64,000 nt of DNA from Clostridium puniceum. Its GTDB lineage: Bacteria > Bacillota > Clostridia > Clostridiales > Clostridiaceae. The stretch covers positions 53,286 through 117,285 of the forward strand of contig NZ_LZZM01000223.1 in NCBI RefSeq assembly GCF_002006345.1. The letters are read 5' to 3'. The position numbers and the translations under genes are program-made. The notes beneath the pieces were generated by a model. The model was not told the DNA's origin. It worked only from the letters and a program-made list of their open reading frames with translations, and did no database searches. Shown piece by piece: positions 35,013 to 44,248 of this stretch (its first letter is position 1; each line of letters starts with the position of its first letter).

Positions 35013-35948
35013 ATGATTATTATAAATAAAGATATAAAAGATATTCAAAGTTCTAATAATTATATAGCTCTTGGGAGTTTTGATGGACTTCATATTGGGC
35101 ATCTTTCTTTAATATATAAAGTGGTGGAAATTGCTAAAAAAAATGATGGGAAAAGCATGGTTTTTACATTTAAGAATCATCCTAAAACTCTTATAGATAA
35201 AGGAAGTATACCTAAACTTTTAATGAATAATGATAGAAAAGTTGAAATTTTAAGGAGTCATAAGGTAGATATCGTTTGCTTTCAAGAATTTAATCTTGAA
35301 TTTATGAAAATGACACCTAAAGAATTTGTGGAATTTCTAGTATTTAAGTACAATGTAAAAGGATTTATTGTAGGTTTTAATTATAAATTTGGATATAAAA
35401 ACTTAGGAAATGTAGAATTTTTAAAAAGCTTGCAAAGTAAGTATGGATATGAATTATATGTTATGGAGCCGTGTACATATAAGAATGAAGTTATAAGCAG
35501 TACTAGGATAAGAAAAGCTTTAGAAGCTGGAGAAGTATTAGATGCTGGTAAAATGCTTAGTTTACCATATACCTTGAGTGGAAAAATTATTCATGGAAGA
35601 CAGATTGGAAGAACAATAGGTTTTCCTACAGCAAATTTACAATATGAAGAAAATTTCATTTTACCTAAAGCTGGTGTATATTATACTAATATAATGGTGA
35701 ATAATAATATATATAAGGGAATTACATCTATAGGAAGCAATCCTACAGTGGATGGTAAGGCTATAACAGTGGAAACTTATATTTTAGATTTTGATAGAGA
35801 AATATATGGCGAAAAAATAAATCTAAGTTTTATAAAAAAAATTAGAGATATGGAGAAATTTAATGGGATAGAAGAATTAAAGAGTCAACTTGAAAGAGAC
35901 AGATTTTTCGCTCAAAATGAGAATTACATGTCGAGTTTAAGAATATAG
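35013..35948 (+). CDS. ribF: Bifunctional riboflavin kinase / FAD synthetase
   Basis: RibF converts riboflavin to FMN and then to FAD. The N-terminal nucleotidyltransferase has ALGSFDGLHIGHLSL and STRIRKALEAGEV; the C-terminal riboflavin kinase has GRTIGFPTANL and GVYYTNIMV. Length 311. GGGAGTGAAG precedes ATG. It supplies FMN, the ligand of the riboswitch before ribD in this window. The rpsO promoter begins at the base after its stop. Confidence 0.95.
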   Translation: MIIINKDIKDIQSSNNYIALGSFDGLHIGHLSLIYKVVEIAKKNDGKSMVFTFKNHPKTLIDKGSIPKLLMNNDRKVEILRSHKVDIVCFQEFNLEFMKMTPKEFVEFLVFKYNVKGFIVGFNYKFGYKNLGNVEFLKSLQSKYGYELYVMEPCTYKNEVISSTRIRKALEAGEVLDAGKMLSLPYTLSGKIIHGRQIGRTIGFPTANLQYEENFILPKAGVYYTNIMVNNNIYKGITSIGSNPTVDGKAITVETYILDFDREIYGEKINLSFIKKIRDMEKFNGIEELKSQLERDRFFAQNENYMSSLRI

Positions 35949-35977
35949 TTTACATTAATAGTTACTTTTGATATAAT
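35949..35977 (+). promoter_or_regulatory. Sigma-A promoter for rpsO
   Basis: TTTACA (35949-35954), a 17-base spacer and a consensus TATAAT (35972-35977). Confidence 0.85.
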
Positions 35978-35983
35978 AACACA

Positions 35984-36058
35984 GGGAACCTAATTCTAAG
36001 TTTAAAGGTGCCATCTTTTTACTTGGAACTGGGGGATAATTAATATAATACACGGAGG
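35984..36058 (+). promoter_or_regulatory. rpsO leader
   Basis: A leader of about 85 bases precedes rpsO. S15 represses its own translation through leader RNA in several bacteria. Partial pairings are present (for example CCTAATTC region with GGAACTGGGGG), but I could not settle one structure. Confidence 0.35.
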
Positions 36059-36068
36059 TGCACTTATA

Positions 36069-36332
36069 ATGGATAAGGCAACAAAATTAGAATTAATCAA
36101 AAAGTTTGGAAGAAGTGAAGGAGATACAGGCTCTCCAGAAGTTCAAGTAGCATTACTTACTGAAAGAATCAAATCTTTAACTGAACATTTAAAAGTTCAC
36201 AAGAAAGATCACCATTCAAGAAGAGGATTATTAATGATGGTTGGTCAAAGAAGAGGTCTTTTAAACTACCTAAGTGATCAAGACATCGAAAGATACAGAA
36301 CTTTAATCAAAGAATTAGGATTAAGAAGATAA
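36069..36332 (+). CDS. rpsO: 30S ribosomal protein S15
   Basis: The 87-residue protein has the S15 signature FGRSEGDTGSPEVQVALLTERI and HKKDHHSRRGLLMMVGQRRGLLNYL. GGAGGTG precedes the ATG. Own promoter and terminator; pnp follows, as is usual. Confidence 0.98.
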   Translation: MDKATKLELIKKFGRSEGDTGSPEVQVALLTERIKSLTEHLKVHKKDHHSRRGLLMMVGQRRGLLNYLSDQDIERYRTLIKELGLRR

Positions 36333-36336
36333 TTTT

Positions 36337-36364
36337 TAGAGCGGAGTTTTCCGCTCTATTATTT
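36337..36364 (+). terminator. Intrinsic terminator of rpsO
   Basis: TAGAGCGG (36337-36344) pairs with CCGCTCTA (36351-36358), then TTATTTT. Confidence 0.85.
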
Positions 36365-36424
36365 TAAAAATATATAACACATATAAATAACAAAAATAGA
36401 TGAACCTAAAGGGAGGTCGAAATT

Positions 36425-38530
36425 ATGAATAACGTTCTAACGACTGAAATCGCTGGAAGGGAATTGAAAGTTGAATTCGGAAAAGTAGGTATGTTATCAA
36501 ATGCAGCAACATTTACCAGCTATGGAGATACAGTAATTTTAACTAATGTTAATGCATCAGAAAAACCAAGAGAAGGAATAGATTTCTTTCCTCTAAGTGT
36601 TGAATATGAAGAAAGATTATATGCAGTAGGTAAAATTCCAGGTGGATTTATCAAGAGAGAAGGAAGACCATCAGAAAGAGCTATATTAAATGGAAGAGCT
36701 GTTGATAGAACTCTAAGACCTCTATTTCCTAAAGGATACAGAAATGATGTTCAAGTAGTTACTACAGTAGTATCTGTTGAAAAAGACAACTTGCCAGAAA
36801 TCTTAGCTGTTAATGCAGCATCACTTGCATTATGCCTTTCAAGTATTCCATATACAATTCCAACTGCAGCAGTTCAAGTAGGAATTATCGATGGTAAATT
36901 CGTTACAAATCCAGATACTAAAGGACGCGAACAAAGCACTCTTTTTCTAACCGTATGTGCGACTAAAGAAAAAGTAATGATGATTGAGGCTGGTGGAAAT
37001 GAAATACCAGAAGATACTATGATTAATGCTATTAAATATGGCTTTGATGAGTGTCAAAAGATTATTGTATTCCAAGAAGAAGCTATAGCTAAGTTTGGAA
37101 AAACAAAGGATATACCAGTGTTGTATTCTGTAGATCCAGAACTTGAAAAAGACGTTAAAGAATTTGCTCATGATATGGTGAAAGAAGCAATGTACATCAT
37201 GGAAAAAGATGAAAGAAATGCAGCCATAGACGAAGTGAATAAAAAAGTTAATGAAGAATTTGGAGAAAAATATGCTGATAAATCTGGTGAAATAAAAGAA
37301 GTTCTTTACAATATGCAAAAGAAGGTTGTAAGATACATGCTTTTAAAGGATAAAAGAAGGCCAGATGGAAGAGCATTTGATGAAATTAGACCTTTAGGGT
37401 GTGAAGTAGGTCTTTTACCTAGAACACATGGAACAGGATTATTTACAAGAGGATTAACTCAAGTAATGACTGTTGCAACACTTGGATCAATCAGTGAAAT
37501 TCAAATATTAGATGGAATAGATGAAGCACAATCAAAAAGATATATGCACCATTATAACTTCCCAGGATACAGTGTTGGTGAAGTGAAACCTTTAAGAGGA
37601 CCAGGAAGACGTGAAATTGGTCATGGTGCATTAGCAGAAAGAGCTCTTGAACCATTAATTCCATCAGAAGAAGAATTCCCATATACAATTAGATTGGTAT
37701 CGGAAGTTTTAAGCTCAAATGGTTCAACATCGCAAGCATCAGTTTGTGGTTCAACATTAGCATTATTAGATGCAGGTGTGCCAATTAAGAGACCAGCAGC
37801 TGGTATTGCAATGGGGTTAATAACATCAGAAGATTTATCAGAAGAAGCAGTACTTACTGATATTCAAGGAATCGAAGATTTCTTTGGAGACATGGACTTT
37901 AAGGTAGCGGGAACAACAGAAGGGATTACATCAATTCAAGTTGATACTAAGCTTCAAGGTTTTAGCTTTAATGTAGTAGAAAATGCTATTAAAGATGCTA
38001 GAAAAGCAAGACTTACGATAATTGATAAAATCAATGAATGTATGGCAGCACCTAGAGAGGATGTTTCGTTATATGCACCAAAGACTGAAACAATCAGCAT
38101 AAATCCAGATAAGATCAGAGATGTAATTGGAGCTGGCGGTAAGGTTATAAACAAGATCATACAAGACACAGGTGTTAAGATTGACATAAAGGAAGACGGA
38201 ACTGTATTTGTAAGTTCAGCTGACCACGAAGGAGTTAAAGAAGCTCTTAAGATAATAGAAGGTTTAACTAAAGAAGTTAAATCAGGGGAAGTTTACTTAG
38301 GAAAAGTTACTAAAATAACTACTTTTGGAGCATTTGTGGAAATTTTACCAAGTAAAGAGGGATTAGTTCATATTTCTAAATTAGCTAAAGAAAGAGTAAA
38401 TAAGGTAGAAGATGTGGTTTCTGTTGGAGATGAAATTTTAGTTAAAGTTACAGAAATTGATCCACAAGGTAGAATAAATCTTTCAAGAAAAGATGCTTTA
38501 GTTGAACAAGAAAATAAAGAAGAGAAATAA
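36425..38530 (+). CDS. pnp: Polynucleotide phosphorylase
   Basis: PNPase degrades RNA 3'-5' with phosphate. Two RNase PH domains are present (first core about 1-230; second with GTGLFTRGLTQVMTVATLG and STSQASVCGSTLALLDAG). A KH domain (NPDKIRDVIGAGGKVINKI, about 560) and an S1 domain (about 620-690) follow. Length 701. GGGAGG lies 9 bases before ATG. Confidence 0.98.
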   Translation: MNNVLTTEIAGRELKVEFGKVGMLSNAATFTSYGDTVILTNVNASEKPREGIDFFPLSVEYEERLYAVGKIPGGFIKREGRPSERAILNGRAVDRTLRPLFPKGYRNDVQVVTTVVSVEKDNLPEILAVNAASLALCLSSIPYTIPTAAVQVGIIDGKFVTNPDTKGREQSTLFLTVCATKEKVMMIEAGGNEIPEDTMINAIKYGFDECQKIIVFQEEAIAKFGKTKDIPVLYSVDPELEKDVKEFAHDMVKEAMYIMEKDERNAAIDEVNKKVNEEFGEKYADKSGEIKEVLYNMQKKVVRYMLLKDKRRPDGRAFDEIRPLGCEVGLLPRTHGTGLFTRGLTQVMTVATLGSISEIQILDGIDEAQSKRYMHHYNFPGYSVGEVKPLRGPGRREIGHGALAERALEPLIPSEEEFPYTIRLVSEVLSSNGSTSQASVCGSTLALLDAGVPIKRPAAGIAMGLITSEDLSEEAVLTDIQGIEDFFGDMDFKVAGTTEGITSIQVDTKLQGFSFNVVENAIKDARKARLTIIDKINECMAAPREDVSLYAPKTETISINPDKIRDVIGAGGKVINKIIQDTGVKIDIKEDGTVFVSSADHEGVKEALKIIEGLTKEVKSGEVYLGKVTKITTFGAFVEILPSKEGLVHISKLAKERVNKVEDVVSVGDEILVKVTEIDPQGRINLSRKDALVEQENKEEK

Positions 38531-38555
38531 AGGGCAATTAATTGCCTTTTTTTTT
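38531..38555 (+). terminator. Intrinsic terminator of pnp
   Basis: GGCAAT (38533-38538) pairs with ATTGCC (38541-38546), then nine T. Confidence 0.8.
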
Positions 38556-38577
38556 CTAAATAGGAGGGCAAAGAAAA

Positions 38578-39885
38578 ATGTATAATACATATACCCTTAA
38601 AAATGGATTAAGAATTGTAACTGAAAAAATAGAATATTTAAATTCGATTAGTGTTGGAGTTATGGTTCAAAATGGTTCTAGAAATGAAAACTTAGAGTTC
38701 AATGGAATATCTCATTTTATTGAACACATGTTTTTCAAAGGTACTGATAAAAGAACTTCAAAAGGAATAATGGAAGAAATAGAAAATGTAGGTGGGCAAA
38801 TTAATGCATTTACAAGTAAAGAAGCTACTTGCTATTATATTAAAGCACTAAGTACTCATTTAGATTTATCTTTAGATGTACTTTCAGACATAATGTTAAA
38901 TGCAAAGTTTGATCCGGAAGAAATAGAAAAAGAAAAAGGTGTAGTAATTGAAGAAATTAATATGAGTGAAGATTCACCAGAGGATGTATTAGATGATGTA
39001 CATTCTAAGGCTTGCTTTGGAAAAGGAGCACTCGGATATCCTATACTTGGAACTATTCCTTTAGTGAAGTCATTTACTAGAGAAAAAATATTAGATTTCA
39101 TTAGTGATAAATATACGCCTTATAATTCTGTTATATCAGTTTGTGGTAAATTTGACGATAAGGAATTGGAAGATTTAATTAATAAATATTTTGGTTCTTG
39201 GAAAAGCAAAAATGAATATAAACCACAATATGCTGAAACACCAATACATATTGATTCTGCATATGCTAAAAAAGAAATTGAACAACTTCATATTTCTTTA
39301 GGTCTAGAAGGATTACCATATGGAGATGAAAATAATTATGCATTAGTACTTCTTAATAATATATTTGGAGGAGGAGCTTCTTCAATCTTATTCCAAAAGG
39401 TAAGAGAAGAGTTAGGATTATGTTATTCTATAGCATCGTATCTTCAACCGTTTCAAGGAGTAGGGACATTAAATATATATGCAGGTTTAAATAGAAATTA
39501 TGGAGAAAAAGCATTAGAAGTTATAGATAAAGAAATTGATTTATTTGGTAAAAATGGTATAACTAAAGAACAACTTGAAATAAATAAGGAAAAGATTAAA
39601 GCAAATTATATTTTAGGCTTGGAAAGTACTAGTTCGCGAATGTTTTCAAATGCAAAAACATATCTTTTTAGAAATAAAATAAAAACTCAAGAAGATGTTA
39701 TAAAGAAAATAGATGAAATAAACGAAGATAATATTCAATATGTTTTAGATAAATGTTTTAAAAGGGGAGTTCTAAATACAGCTTATGTTGGTCAAGAAGT
39801 AGAGTATGATAAACTAAACTCTATAATTCTAAAAAATGCCAAAGCTTATGATAATTCAAAGCATAATAATATGCTTAAGTTATAA
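38578..39885 (+). CDS. ymxG: M16-family zinc peptidase (YmxG-like)
   Basis: This 435-residue protein is an M16 (insulinase/processing-peptidase type) protease. The inverted zinc motif HFIEH (HxxEH) lies near residue 46 with the downstream Glu in VIEEINMSED (about 125). The C-terminal half-domain has IFGGGASSILFQKVREELGLCYS. Firmicute homologues follow pnp and have no firmly proven substrate. A terminator hairpin that also contains the ylmC ribosome site follows. Confidence 0.92.
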   Translation: MYNTYTLKNGLRIVTEKIEYLNSISVGVMVQNGSRNENLEFNGISHFIEHMFFKGTDKRTSKGIMEEIENVGGQINAFTSKEATCYYIKALSTHLDLSLDVLSDIMLNAKFDPEEIEKEKGVVIEEINMSEDSPEDVLDDVHSKACFGKGALGYPILGTIPLVKSFTREKILDFISDKYTPYNSVISVCGKFDDKELEDLINKYFGSWKSKNEYKPQYAETPIHIDSAYAKKEIEQLHISLGLEGLPYGDENNYALVLLNNIFGGGASSILFQKVREELGLCYSIASYLQPFQGVGTLNIYAGLNRNYGEKALEVIDKEIDLFGKNGITKEQLEINKEKIKANYILGLESTSSRMFSNAKTYLFRNKIKTQEDVIKKIDEINEDNIQYVLDKCFKRGVLNTAYVGQEVEYDKLNSIILKNAKAYDNSKHNNMLKL

Positions 39886-39901
39886 AAACAATGTAATAAT
39901 T

Positions 39902-39949
39902 AACCTCCTTTTCTCATATTATTTTATGAGTACTAAAGGAGGTTTTTAT
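39902..39949 (+). promoter_or_regulatory. Terminator-like hairpin containing the ylmC ribosome site
   Basis: AACCTCCTTT (39902-39911) pairs perfectly with AAAGGAGGTT (39935-39944), with an inner CTCATA/TATGAG stem, then TTTATT. The 3' arm holds AAAGGAGG, 8 bases before the ylmC ATG. The fold would end transcription from upstream and hide the ribosome site in any read-through RNA. Confidence 0.75.
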
Positions 39950-39950
39950 T

Positions 39951-40232
39951 ATGAGTGAAGAAAGTAAAGTGAAATATTTAAGTGAAATAGAGAGATATGA
40001 ACTTATAAACATTAATGATGGGGAAAAATATGATTATCTTTTAAATAATGATTTAATAATAGATGAAGAAGGTAATTTCAAATATTTAATTATTAATTTA
40101 AGTGGTGGTAAATTCAATATTTTTAGTAATAAAGACTTTTTAGAAATTCCATGGGAATGTGTAAAAAAAATTGGAGCTAAAACAATTATTTTAGATGCAG
40201 ATGATGAAGTAATTAAAAAGGTAAGATTATAA
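39951..40232 (+). CDS. ylmC: YlmC/YmxH-family PRC-barrel protein
   Basis: The 93-residue protein is a PRC-barrel protein of the YlmC/YmxH sporulation-associated family: LSEIERYELININDGEKYDYL, DLIIDEEGNFKYLII and a C-terminal IPWECVKKIGAKTIILD. The molecular role is unknown. It lies between the M16 peptidase and an aspartokinase, as in many spore-formers. Its ribosome site is buried in a hairpin (separate entry). Confidence 0.88.
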   Translation: MSEESKVKYLSEIERYELININDGEKYDYLLNNDLIIDEEGNFKYLIINLSGGKFNIFSNKDFLEIPWECVKKIGAKTIILDADDEVIKKVRL

Positions 40233-40247
40233 TTAGGAGGAAATACA

Positions 40248-41444
40248 ATGAAAATAGTTGTACAAAAATTTGGAGGAACTTCAGTATCAACTGATGAAAA
40301 TAGAAAACAAGTAATCGAAAAGGTTAGAAATGCTATTAAGGAAGGATATAACCCTGTTGTAGTTGTATCCGCTATGGGAAGAAAAGGTGAACCTTATGCT
40401 ACGGATACATTGTTATCATTAATAGATGATAAATTTAAAAATACAAATAAATTGGCTCAAGATCTACTTATGTGTTGTGGAGAAACTATAAGTTCTGTTG
40501 TTATGAGTAGTGATTTATATAGAGCTGGAATCGATACTATGCCTCTTAATGGTGGACAGGCGGGGATAATAACAGATAATAATTTCACAGATGCTGCGTG
40601 CATTGAAGTTAAACCAAAGAAGATTTTAGAATTAGTATCACAAGGAAGAGTTCCTGTAATAACAGGTTTTCAAGGGATTAGTGAAAGTGGATATTTAACT
40701 ACTCTAGGCAGAGGCGGAAGTGATACTACAGCTTCTATTTTAGGTGTTGCACTTAAGGCCTCTTCTATTGAAATTTATACTGATGTAGATGGAATTATGA
40801 CAGCTGATCCAAGAATTGTTGAAAATGCTAATTTAATTGATGTAATAAGTTATAATGAAGTATTTCAACTAGCAGATAAGGGAGCAACTGTAATTCATCC
40901 AAAAGCTGTAGAAATTGCTATGGAAGGTAATATTCCTATATTAATAAAAAACACTATGAGTAATTCTAAGGGAACTTTAATAAATAATTTTGGTGATAAA
41001 GATAAAGAAAGAATAATGACTGGAATTACTAGTCAAAAAAATAGGATTCAAGTTTCTGTTAAAGCTTCTGAAAATGAAGGAAATATTAAATATAGAAATG
41101 TTTTAGATTTAGTTGCAGCTAATAAAATAAGCTTAGATCTAATAAATATTTTTCCGAGTGAACAAATTTTTACCATAAATCAAAAAGATAAGGATGTTTT
41201 AGTGAAAATATTGAATAATGCTAAATTAAAATATAATTTAATAGAAGATTGTAGCAAGGTGGCTGTTATAGGTTCAAAAATGAAGGGGATACCAGGTGTT
41301 ATGGCTAAGATTATAAAAGCTTTAAGTGACAATTGCATAGAAGTATTGCAAACAGCTGATTCACATATGACTATTTGGTGTTTAGTTCATGCTAAAAATG
41401 AAAAAGATGCAATAAATGTTTTACATAAGACTTTTAAACTTTAA
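40248..41444 (+). CDS. dapG: Aspartate kinase (DapG type)
   Basis: Aspartokinase starts lysine, diaminopimelate, threonine and methionine synthesis. It begins IVVQKFGGTSVSTDENR; the catalytic part has TLGRGGSDTTASILG and EIYTDVDGIMTADPR. Two C-terminal ACT domains (from about residue 260) indicate feedback control. Length 398. A position beside ylmC matches the DapG group, tied to dipicolinate and peptidoglycan in spore-formers. Confidence 0.92.
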   Translation: MKIVVQKFGGTSVSTDENRKQVIEKVRNAIKEGYNPVVVVSAMGRKGEPYATDTLLSLIDDKFKNTNKLAQDLLMCCGETISSVVMSSDLYRAGIDTMPLNGGQAGIITDNNFTDAACIEVKPKKILELVSQGRVPVITGFQGISESGYLTTLGRGGSDTTASILGVALKASSIEIYTDVDGIMTADPRIVENANLIDVISYNEVFQLADKGATVIHPKAVEIAMEGNIPILIKNTMSNSKGTLINNFGDKDKERIMTGITSQKNRIQVSVKASENEGNIKYRNVLDLVAANKISLDLINIFPSEQIFTINQKDKDVLVKILNNAKLKYNLIEDCSKVAVIGSKMKGIPGVMAKIIKALSDNCIEVLQTADSHMTIWCLVHAKNEKDAINVLHKTFKL

Positions 41445-41548
41445 AATAGATGCCTAAGAGGAAAACATAATTATAAGATTTTTAAGTTTTAACTGTGAAT
41501 AAAATAATTCCTTTTGTACAAAATAAAATTGTATAGGAGGAATTTTTT

Positions 41549-42253
41549 ATGTATAAAAATATTTTTAATAGCGAGAATACTGAAAATGAAAATAATAAAT
41601 CAGAGTCAAATGATAAAATACAAAGTGTAAAGGAACTTGGAAATACAGCGTTAATAGATCCGAATAAAAGGATACAGGTTTTATCTATAATTGGGCAAAT
41701 TGAAGGACATTCAGTACTTCCACCACAAACAAAAGCGACAAAATATGAGCATATTATTCCACAATTAATAGATATAGAGCAAAATGATGAAGTTAAGGGA
41801 CTACTTATAGTATTAAATACTGTTGGAGGCGATGTAGAAGCAGGTCTTGGTATATCTGAAATGATTAGAAGTATGTCTAAACCTACAGTATCTATAGTAA
41901 TTGGTGGAGGACATTCAATAGGAGTTCCTCTTGCAACTTCTGCAAAATTTTCATTTATAACTCCATCAGCAACTATGATAGTTCATCCAGTGAGAATGAA
42001 TGGCTTTGTTATAGGAGTATCTCAAACTTTTGAGTATTTTAAGAAAATGCAAGAACGAGTAAATGAATTTATAGTTAGAACTTCTAATATTAAAATGGAA
42101 ACTTTAGAACAATTCATGCTACAAACAGATGAATTACTAAATGATGTAGGGACAATGCTTATTGGAAAACAGGCGGTAGATTGTGGACTTATTGATCAAG
42201 TTGGAGGAATAAATGAAGCCTTAAATAAACTTAATCAATTTATAAAAGAATAG
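41549..42253 (+). CDS. tepA: ClpP-like serine protease, TepA/SDH family
   Basis: The 234-residue protein has the ClpP fold. IVIGGGHSIGVPLATSAKF (about residue 128) carries the expected catalytic serine in GGHSIG, preceded by VLNTVGGDVEAGLGI; a histidine is in MIVHPVRMNG. In B. subtilis the homologue is called translocation-enhancing protein TepA. The N-terminal 35 residues are polar and probably disordered. No membrane span is obvious. Confidence 0.85.
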   Translation: MYKNIFNSENTENENNKSESNDKIQSVKELGNTALIDPNKRIQVLSIIGQIEGHSVLPPQTKATKYEHIIPQLIDIEQNDEVKGLLIVLNTVGGDVEAGLGISEMIRSMSKPTVSIVIGGGHSIGVPLATSAKFSFITPSATMIVHPVRMNGFVIGVSQTFEYFKKMQERVNEFIVRTSNIKMETLEQFMLQTDELLNDVGTMLIGKQAVDCGLIDQVGGINEALNKLNQFIKE

Positions 42254-42342
42254 CTATATAATTGGGTTTCATTAATATATAAGTGGTTGTTTTATATTAA
42301 AATCTTTTCATCTGTTTGGCTTCAACCATGATATGAGCAAAC

Positions 42343-42371
42343 TTGACATAATTTTGTTTTTAATATAGAAT
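42343..42371 (+). promoter_or_regulatory. Sigma-A promoter for rny
   Basis: TTGACA (42343-42348), 17-base spacer, TAGAAT (42366-42371). The leader would be about 105 bases. Confidence 0.8.
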
Positions 42372-42482
42372 AAAAAGGAATACTGGTTTATCATATTCCA
42401 AATGCAGTGAGAAGAGTATGACACCTACTATACTTTCTTGTTAGTAATATAGCGAGAAAATAATAAATTAGGAGGTGTTTAT

Positions 42483-44024
42483 GTGTTAACAGCGTTAATG
42501 ATATTAGGGGATATAGTAATTCTACTAATATTGGGAATAGTGGTTTATAAAACGATTCAAAATACGTCAAAAGCTAAAATTGAATCGATTGAAAAGGAAA
42601 CAGAAGAAGTTTTAATAAAAGCTAAAAAGGAAGCTGAATCAATAAAGAAAGAATCAATCCTTGAGGCAAAAGAGGAACTTCATAAATTAAGAAATGATTT
42701 TGATAAGGAATCTCGTGAAAGAAGAAATGAGATTCAAAGGCTTGAAAGAAGGGTAATCCAAAGGGAAGAATCACTTGATAAGAAAAGTGAAATTCTTGAA
42801 AAGAAAGACGAAACAATCAATCAAAGAATGCTTGAATTAGATCAAGTAGAAGCAAATGTACAGAAACTTTATGAAGAGAGAAGAGCAGAACTTGAAAGAG
42901 TATCAGCCCTTTCTGGTGAAGAAGCTCGTGAAATTCTTTTAGATGAAATTAGAAAAGAAATTACACATGATGCTGCTTTAATGATAAAAGATATTGAAAG
43001 TAAGGCGAAGGAAGAGGCGGACAAAAGATCAAGGGAAATAATTACAACTGCGATCCAAAGATGTGCTGCTGATCATGTGTCTGAAACAACTGTACACGTT
43101 GTTGCACTACCGAATGATGAGATGAAAGGTAGAATAATAGGTAGAGAAGGAAGAAACATTAGAACCTTAGAAACGTTAACAGGAGTAGATTTAATTATAG
43201 ATGATACTCCAGAAGCAGTCATTCTTTCTAGTTTTGATCCAATTAGGAGAGAAGTCGCAAGATTGGCACTAGAAAAGTTAATAGTGGATGGCAGAATACA
43301 TCCAGCAAGAATCGAAGAGATGGTTGAAAGAGCAACTAAGGACGTGGAATCTAGTATAAAAGAAGAAGGAGAGCAAGCAGCTCTTGAAACTAGTGTACAT
43401 GGATTACATCCTGAGATTATAAGACTTCTTGGTAGATTAAAGTATAGAACAAGTTATGGGCAAAATGTTTTAAAACATTCCATAGAAGTTTCGTATTTGG
43501 CTGGCTTAATGGCTTCAGAGCTAGGTTTAGATGTTACTTTGGCTAAAAGGGCAGGATTGCTACATGATATAGGTAAAGCTGTTGATCAAGAGCAAGAAGG
43601 GCCTCATGCTTTAATTGGCGGAGATCTAGCTAAAAAGTATCATGAATCACCATTAGTAATAAATGCAATAGCAGCGCATCATTCAGATGTAGAAATGCAA
43701 TCTTTAGAGGCCGTACTAGTTCAGGCAGCCGATGCAATATCAGCAGCTAGACCAGGGGCTAGAAGAGAGACATTGGAAGCATACATTAAGAGATTGGAAA
43801 AATTAGAGGAAATTGCAAATTCACATGAAGGTGTAGAAAAGTCATATGCCATTCAAGCTGGTAGAGAGATTAGAATTATGGTTAAACCAGATAAAGTTGA
43901 TGATGCTGGAACAGTTGAGTTGGCACGTAGTTTAGTTAAGAGTGTCGAAGAAGAACTTGAGTATCCAGGACAAATAAAAATTAATGTTATAAGAGAAACA
44001 AGAGCAATAGATTTTGCTAAATAA
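42483..44024 (+). CDS. rny: Ribonuclease Y
   Basis: RNase Y is the membrane-anchored endoribonuclease that starts mRNA decay in Firmicutes. An N-terminal membrane span (LMILGDIVILLILGIVVY) is followed by a long coiled coil (about 30-200), a KH domain (GRIIGREGRNIRTLETLTG, about 220) and an HD domain with GLLHDIGKA (about 360). Length 513. It starts at GTG 42483, 6 bases after AGGAGG; ATG at 42481 is out of frame and meets a stop after one more codon. Confidence 0.97.
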   Translation: MLTALMILGDIVILLILGIVVYKTIQNTSKAKIESIEKETEEVLIKAKKEAESIKKESILEAKEELHKLRNDFDKESRERRNEIQRLERRVIQREESLDKKSEILEKKDETINQRMLELDQVEANVQKLYEERRAELERVSALSGEEAREILLDEIRKEITHDAALMIKDIESKAKEEADKRSREIITTAIQRCAADHVSETTVHVVALPNDEMKGRIIGREGRNIRTLETLTGVDLIIDDTPEAVILSSFDPIRREVARLALEKLIVDGRIHPARIEEMVERATKDVESSIKEEGEQAALETSVHGLHPEIIRLLGRLKYRTSYGQNVLKHSIEVSYLAGLMASELGLDVTLAKRAGLLHDIGKAVDQEQEGPHALIGGDLAKKYHESPLVINAIAAHHSDVEMQSLEAVLVQAADAISAARPGARRETLEAYIKRLEKLEEIANSHEGVEKSYAIQAGREIRIMVKPDKVDDAGTVELARSLVKSVEEELEYPGQIKINVIRETRAIDFAK

Positions 44025-44028
44025 AAAA

Positions 44029-44065
44029 ATGAAGTATATTTTTTTAAGAAATATACTTCATTTTA
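44029..44065 (+). terminator. Intrinsic terminator of rny
   Basis: ATGAAGTATATTT (44029-44041) pairs with AAATATACTTCAT (44049-44061), then TTT. Confidence 0.85.
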
Positions 44066-44170
44066 TAATATGAACAAAGATAACGTTTTCTCAAACTTGA
44101 AATTATCTCAAATAAATTAGTATATTTGTTTATTAAAGCAAAAATAATTTTAGAATTCTTAAAATTAAAA

Positions 44171-44197
44171 AAAGGAATTTGAGGAAAGTTATAGAAT
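44171..44197 (+). promoter_or_regulatory. Sigma-H promoter for spoVS
   Basis: AAAGGAATT (44171-44179), an 11-base spacer and ATAGAAT (44191-44197) match the Bacillus sigma-H consensus RnAGGAwWW-11/12-RnnGAAT at every fixed position. spoVS is a known sigma-H gene in B. subtilis. Confidence 0.75.
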
Positions 44198-44248
44198 ATA
44201 TTACGATGTAAACGATTTGTAGAGTAAATTCTAGGAGGAATAATAAAA

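Noticed and set aside
42481..42489. ATG start for rny at 42481
   Set aside because: It is out of frame with RNase Y and hits TAA after one more codon; GTG 42483 has the right spacing to AGGAGG.
44207..44220. cre-like TGTAAACGATTTGT upstream of spoVS
   Set aside because: Two mismatches at key positions and located downstream of the sigma-H -10; carbon control of spoVS is not expected.
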